Positions 60,535-64,000 of a DNA stretch of 64,000 bases are shown piece by piece. Made by a program: the position numbers and the translations under genes. Below the pieces are notes generated by a model that saw only the letters and a list, made by a program, of their open reading frames with translations, searched no databases and had not been told where the DNA came from. Position 1 is the stretch's first letter, and each line of letters opens with the position of its first letter. Source of the stretch: a virus; the IMG/VR virus record IMGVR_UViG_3300007513_000952, positions 39,473-103,472 of that record. The stretch is one strand, 5' to 3'.

Positions 60535-61000
60535 AGTCTTTACGTTGCTTCTTGAATTGCTCATCATCTGAAATCCAGTGTAAATCTTTAGAATAATTAC
60601 CATCTAAATCACGTAAAAACGTCTTAACATTGGTTTCTGTAAGTATCATATTGTGGAATTTAACATATCTTTTATGCAACTCTCTTTCTTTAGTTGCGGT
60701 ATAAACTAGTTTCATTCCTTTAGATTTTGCAAGTTCTATTATAGCATCAATGCACATTTTTAAGGCTTTATGTACATCTCTCTTATTTGTACTTTTATCT
60801 GCTACAATCCATTCCATAAAAGCAAACTGTGTTCCTACTCCTATATATAATCCACCTGCACATATAGGCTTGCCGTCTATTTCAACTATAATTCCATCTG
60901 GTGGAAGACATTCTTTTGGAACTGTTCCAAACTTCCACTCATTCCACCATTTTACCAGAATTGAATAATCCTTGTCCAAAATCCATTTTCTATATTTCAT
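60533..61000 (-). CDS. GNAT-like acetyltransferase in the fibre block
   Basis: A 155-residue protein. Strand ICAGGLYIGVGTQFAFMEWI, then the CoA-loop region VADKSTNKRDVHKALKMCID and VYTATKERELHKRYVKFHNM, follow the GNAT plan. It may acetylate a fibre or host glycan. 14 bases separate it from the adhesin gene upstream. Confidence 0.6.
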   Translation of the reverse strand: MKYRKWILDKDYSILVKWWNEWKFGTVPKECLPPDGIIVEIDGKPICAGGLYIGVGTQFAFMEWIVADKSTNKRDVHKALKMCIDAIIELAKSKGMKLVYTATKERELHKRYVKFHNMILTETNVKTFLRDLDGNYSKDLHWISDDEQFKKQRKD

Positions 61001-61014
61001 TATAAACTATTTTA

Positions 61015-62610
61015 TTATTTTTTATTGATAAAATCAACAACTTCTTCGTCTAATGCGTCTGAATGTTCTCTATACTCGTTAAAGTATTTTTCCCCTAGTT
61101 TTTGTAAACCTATTTTTTCATTTACTTCAAAATAATCTGTGAACAATATTTTGTTTATTAGTATTCTTCTATTTTCACAGCCAAAAATGTAAACTACATG
61201 ATCACCAGTTCCTAAAGATTTACCAATTTCACTATCTCTAACTCTAACCCATTTATTATTTTCTTTTACCATATGAGAACCTGCTACTTTAATACCATTA
61301 TAATCATATAAATTATTAATTAAAAATTTACCTGTAGCAAATACAAAACCACCTATAGCAACTTTATCTTTTAATTTAATTTCTTCAATTGGTTTAGTAC
61401 TACCATCCTCCATTGTAATAAGTGTACCTTCTAAGAAACAACCATCATCTCTTCCTGCATTGGAAAAGTTGTTACCTGCTAATCCAGTTGCCATATGAGG
61501 ATTTATATCTCTTGGTCTTGGTACGAATGGTTTACCTTCGCCTGGTTGGTTAGGTGCACTTATTGGAATTGTATGGACAGTTGGAACTCCTCCTGTTCCT
61601 AGAGTTCCTGATGTTACACCTCCATCACTGTTTCCAAATCCTGCGGCAAGTGATGAGAATAAAATATCAACAGTCCAAATTGCTTTCCACGCTCCACTTA
61701 CTTTAGTATATCCACCAAGTAATCTTTTCCATACACCTGATACTTTAGTGTATATTGCTGTCATATTTTTCCATGTACCTGAAACTTTATGTTTTCCTTC
61801 AGCAGGTATAGTAAAAATTAAAACTGCTTTTCCGTTTCCACCTGCTTGTGATTCTGCTCCGCCTTCTGCTATGCCTGATGAATAATATGCGTTTCCTGTT
61901 CCACCTGGTACTTTACCTGAACCATTGTCTTCTGAGCCTCCACTTGGTACAAGATTTGATCCAGAATATCCTGAATTTCCTCCAGCGTCACCATAGGCCC
62001 CTGATCCACCTTTTCCACCATCGGCTCCACCGCCTCCAGCTCCACCGCCGCCACCATCTCCTGCGTGGTCTGCGCCATTTTCTCCTAATGAATCTGGAGA
62101 ATTTCCTGTTGCTGAATTTGTATTAATACCTGCACCTCCTCTGGAATATGATCCACCACCTCCAGAACCAGCACCACCGCCTGCAATAGCTAATTCAATA
62201 TTGTTTACTGATTGTCCACTTTCAAATAATGTTACTGTTGTGGCACCACCTCCGCCACCTCCAGAACCTGAAGCACCGATTGAGCCTGAACTTCCACCTA
62301 CTCCTCCAGAATAGCCAGTTACACTTTGTCCATTTTTTCCACCTTCAGCTTCTTGGCCTGACTGTCCACCAGCTCCACCGCCACCTACCGCGACACACAT
62401 TTTTTTAACACCATCATATGCTGTCATATCTAAACTTGTTTTTGATACAAAATGTCCTGCGGCCGCGTCTGCTCCTGGGCCTGTTGCGTCTGATCCGCCA
62501 GAACCTCCAGCACCTCCCCATAGATAAAGAGTGAGTGCAGTAACTCCTATTGGTACATCTGCTATTTGAAGTGTTCCTGAATAATTGAATTCTTTTATGA
62601 CCGTTGCCAT
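61015..62610 (-). CDS. glycine-rich tail adhesin with C-terminal Hint domain
   Basis: A 531-residue protein. Residues ~30-270 are glycine-rich (KMCVAVGGGGAGGQSGQ, SGSGGGGGGATTV), like receptor-binding Gly-rich motifs of T-even adhesins. Three repeats of KVSGTWK/KVSGVWK/KVSGAWK occupy ~273-314. From Cys391 (DGCFLEGTLITMEDGSTKPI) begins a Hint (hedgehog/intein-type) domain, with block-B-like VAGSHMVKE (His446) and ILFTDYFEV; there is no C-terminal His-Asn. It could cleave itself by thioester chemistry at Cys391. GGGAGG ribosome site upstream. Confidence 0.8.
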   Translation of the reverse strand: MATVIKEFNYSGTLQIADVPIGVTALTLYLWGGAGGSGGSDATGPGADAAAGHFVSKTSLDMTAYDGVKKMCVAVGGGGAGGQSGQEAEGGKNGQSVTGYSGGVGGSSGSIGASGSGGGGGGATTVTLFESGQSVNNIELAIAGGGAGSGGGGSYSRGGAGINTNSATGNSPDSLGENGADHAGDGGGGGAGGGGADGGKGGSGAYGDAGGNSGYSGSNLVPSGGSEDNGSGKVPGGTGNAYYSSGIAEGGAESQAGGNGKAVLIFTIPAEGKHKVSGTWKNMTAIYTKVSGVWKRLLGGYTKVSGAWKAIWTVDILFSSLAAGFGNSDGGVTSGTLGTGGVPTVHTIPISAPNQPGEGKPFVPRPRDINPHMATGLAGNNFSNAGRDDGCFLEGTLITMEDGSTKPIEEIKLKDKVAIGGFVFATGKFLINNLYDYNGIKVAGSHMVKENNKWVRVRDSEIGKSLGTGDHVVYIFGCENRRILINKILFTDYFEVNEKIGLQKLGEKYFNEYREHSDALDEEVVDFINKK

Positions 62611-62614
62611 GGGA

Positions 62615-64000
62615 TTATGCCTCCCTTACAAACCAAAAGTCTCCGTCTGAGCCATCACCTGAAGTTGGTGCACTAGTTGAAACAGTTTTTAGTGATCCGC
62701 CCCATTTTGTACTTAAAGTCGCACATGCACCAATAGTAGGTACATTTAAATTTGATGTATCAGTATATGTAATAGCCGTAACTGCCGCCAATGTTGCTGT
62801 TGTAACTTTAACGTTACCGGCCGCTGATGTTTTTAATACTTTTTCTTTTGAAGCATTACCATCTGCAACTGCATCTGCTAATCTAATAACTTGTGAATAT
62901 GAAGCGCCTTGTCCTGCGGCAAAATAATTTTCAGATACATCATAAAATAATCTTGCGTCATCGGTATCACCAGTTTCAACAATTAATCCTGCATCTGCTT
63001 CTGCGTTACCTGTGTTTACTTTAATAAATGCATCATCATAAGTTGATACATTTGATGTTGTAGAATTATATTCTCCAGAAATATTTAAATTACCTGTGAT
63101 TGTTACATCACCAGTAATTGCTACTGCACCTGTACTACCTGTAAATGCTAAAGGAGTCTTTGTTACTCCTCCATCATTAATTGTAAAACTTAAATTTTTA
63201 TCTTGTGAAGTTTGTGCAACTGTTACATGATTGCTTGAAACTGTTACTGTTAATTCTTGTGCGTCACCTACTATTAATCCTGTGTCTGTATCAATTGTTA
63301 ATGCACCTGTTGTTGTATCTGCCGCATCTGCTCTTAAAAAGTTTCCACCTGCAATAACTGTACCTGAAGTATTTGATGTACTTGATACGTCAAGTGCTGT
63401 TGCTGAAGTTGTTGTTCCTTCAAATACTGCACCCAAAGTTGAATTTAAAGTAATACCTGCTTTAATTGAAGCAAATCCTGTTTGTGATACTGACGGTGTA
63501 AATGTTTCTTTTGATAAAATTGCTACTCTAGTATTTCCTGCATACATTGAAGAAACAACTTTGTTTCCACCTGCACTTGCAAGTGTTTCAACTTTCCATC
63601 CTGATAATGTTTGTGTTGATGAATAAACTGGTCCTGCTAACAACCATGCTGATCCAGTATAAAGATACAACTGATCATCATCAGAGTCAATCCAAAGATC
63701 TCCTGCTGAAGCAGAAGTTGGTGCTGTTGCTTGTGATTTTGCACTACCTGATGGTTTAAAACTTGTTCCATTATAAACTTTTAATTGACTTGTGTTTGCA
63801 TCAAACCATAACTCACCTTTTAAAGGTGCTGTTGGTGCTGATGTTGAACTTGAACTCTCTAATAATTTAACAAGGTTTTCATTTAATGCTTCACCAAATC
63901 CTGAATAACTTTTTCCAAAAAGTTGTAAAGTTGTTGTACTATTAACTGTACCGTCTGTTATTGTAGCTACTACTGAGCCATCTGTTTTATTAATTGTGTA
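62615..64000 (-). CDS. tail-fibre protein, start lost at window edge
   Basis: Open to the last base of the window (461 residues visible). The visible N-terminus YTINKTDGSVVATITDGTVN aligns with residue 3 on of the protein at 58666-60315, so only about two residues are missing. Both share SGFGEALNENLVKLLES-type and ELWFDANTSQLKVYNG-type modules, then diverge. C-terminus: GDGSDGDFWFVREA. Fibre paralogue. Confidence 0.75.
   Translation of the reverse strand, partial: YTINKTDGSVVATITDGTVNSTTTLQLFGKSYSGFGEALNENLVKLLESSSSTSAPTAPLKGELWFDANTSQLKVYNGTSFKPSGSAKSQATAPTSASAGDLWIDSDDDQLYLYTGSAWLLAGPVYSSTQTLSGWKVETLASAGGNKVVSSMYAGNTRVAILSKETFTPSVSQTGFASIKAGITLNSTLGAVFEGTTTSATALDVSSTSNTSGTVIAGGNFLRADAADTTTGALTIDTDTGLIVGDAQELTVTVSSNHVTVAQTSQDKNLSFTINDGGVTKTPLAFTGSTGAVAITGDVTITGNLNISGEYNSTTSNVSTYDDAFIKVNTGNAEADAGLIVETGDTDDARLFYDVSENYFAAGQGASYSQVIRLADAVADGNASKEKVLKTSAAGNVKVTTATLAAVTAITYTDTSNLNVPTIGACATLSTKWGGSLKTVSTSAPTSGDGSDGDFWFVREA

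Noticed and set aside
61848-62126. His/Leu-rich plus-strand frame opposite the glycine-rich adhesin
   Set aside because: Low-complexity antisense of a Gly-rich repeat region.
1-64000. tRNA genes, CRISPR arrays, integrase or attachment sites
   Set aside because: No cloverleaf-like sequence ending in CCA, no regularly spaced repeats and no recombinase motif were recognised. A tRNAscan and CRISPR-finder run would settle this.

Overview
The window looks like part of the genome of a T4-like contractile-tailed phage (myovirus) that infects a low-GC marine bacterium. The evidence for T4 kinship is a family-B DNA polymerase (gp43-like), a gp45-like sliding clamp, a T4 RNase H-like 5' nuclease, a DsbA-like protein, T4-type late promoter boxes, and a tail-fibre block at the right edge. 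Host: the very AT-rich sequence, Lys/Asn/Ile-rich proteins and an alphaproteobacterial-type DUF6614 protein would fit a Pelagibacter (SAR11)-type host. That host is an inference; nothing in the window proves it. Nearly every base is coding and there is no gap above 300 bases. No tRNA, CRISPR array, integrase or transposase was seen.

Layout. (1) 1-7.7 kb, plus strand: small, mostly unrecognised genes. Several start with M(K/R)xxE(I/F)...IxE, which resembles the T4 capsid-targeting leader cut by the prohead protease. Interspersed are an exported thioredoxin and a two-gene AT-rich insert. (2) 7.7-39.7 kb, plus strand: replication and nucleotide metabolism (DsbA, polymerase, clamp, RNase H, GTP cyclohydrolase I, GMP reductase, phosphoribosyltransferase), a 7-deazaguanine set (FolE, a possible QueD, QueE, DpdA), peroxiredoxin, amidinotransferase, cupin, and a MoxR/VWA pair. 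Five radical SAM genes and two or three other AT-rich genes are wedged singly between these core genes. (3) 40.0-43.6 kb, plus strand: a four-gene sugar cassette (DegT aminotransferase, Gfo/Idh dehydrogenase, LmbE deacetylase, NAD-dependent epimerase). (4) 57.6-43.6 kb, minus strand: a 16-gene, almost completely overlapping operon behind one perfect TTGACA-17-TATAAT promoter. It encodes four glycosyltransferase-like proteins, five radical SAM proteins, an SGNH-type protein, a GNAT, a carbamoyltransferase and small proteins. (5) 57.7-64 kb, minus strand: tail fibres and a glycine-rich adhesin with a C-terminal Hint domain.

How it may fit together. The sugar cassette converges tail-to-tail with the minus operon, and the operon lies directly downstream of the fibre genes. 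A simple reading is that the phage makes an unusual amino sugar, transfers it, and decorates it by radical chemistry, acetylation and carbamoylation. The target could be the host surface, the virion or DNA; the sequence does not say which. A second route feeds purines (GMP reductase, FolE, QueE, DpdA) toward 7-deazaguanine, probably for DNA modification.

The most unusual sequence-level signals are: a 713-bp gene inserted between moxR and the VWA gene, bounded by 19-bp perfect direct repeats that keep both neighbours intact; a tandem gene pair with identical ends but diverged middles; and at least eleven promoters whose -10 or late box ends only 5-8 bases before the ATG, predicting leaderless mRNAs.
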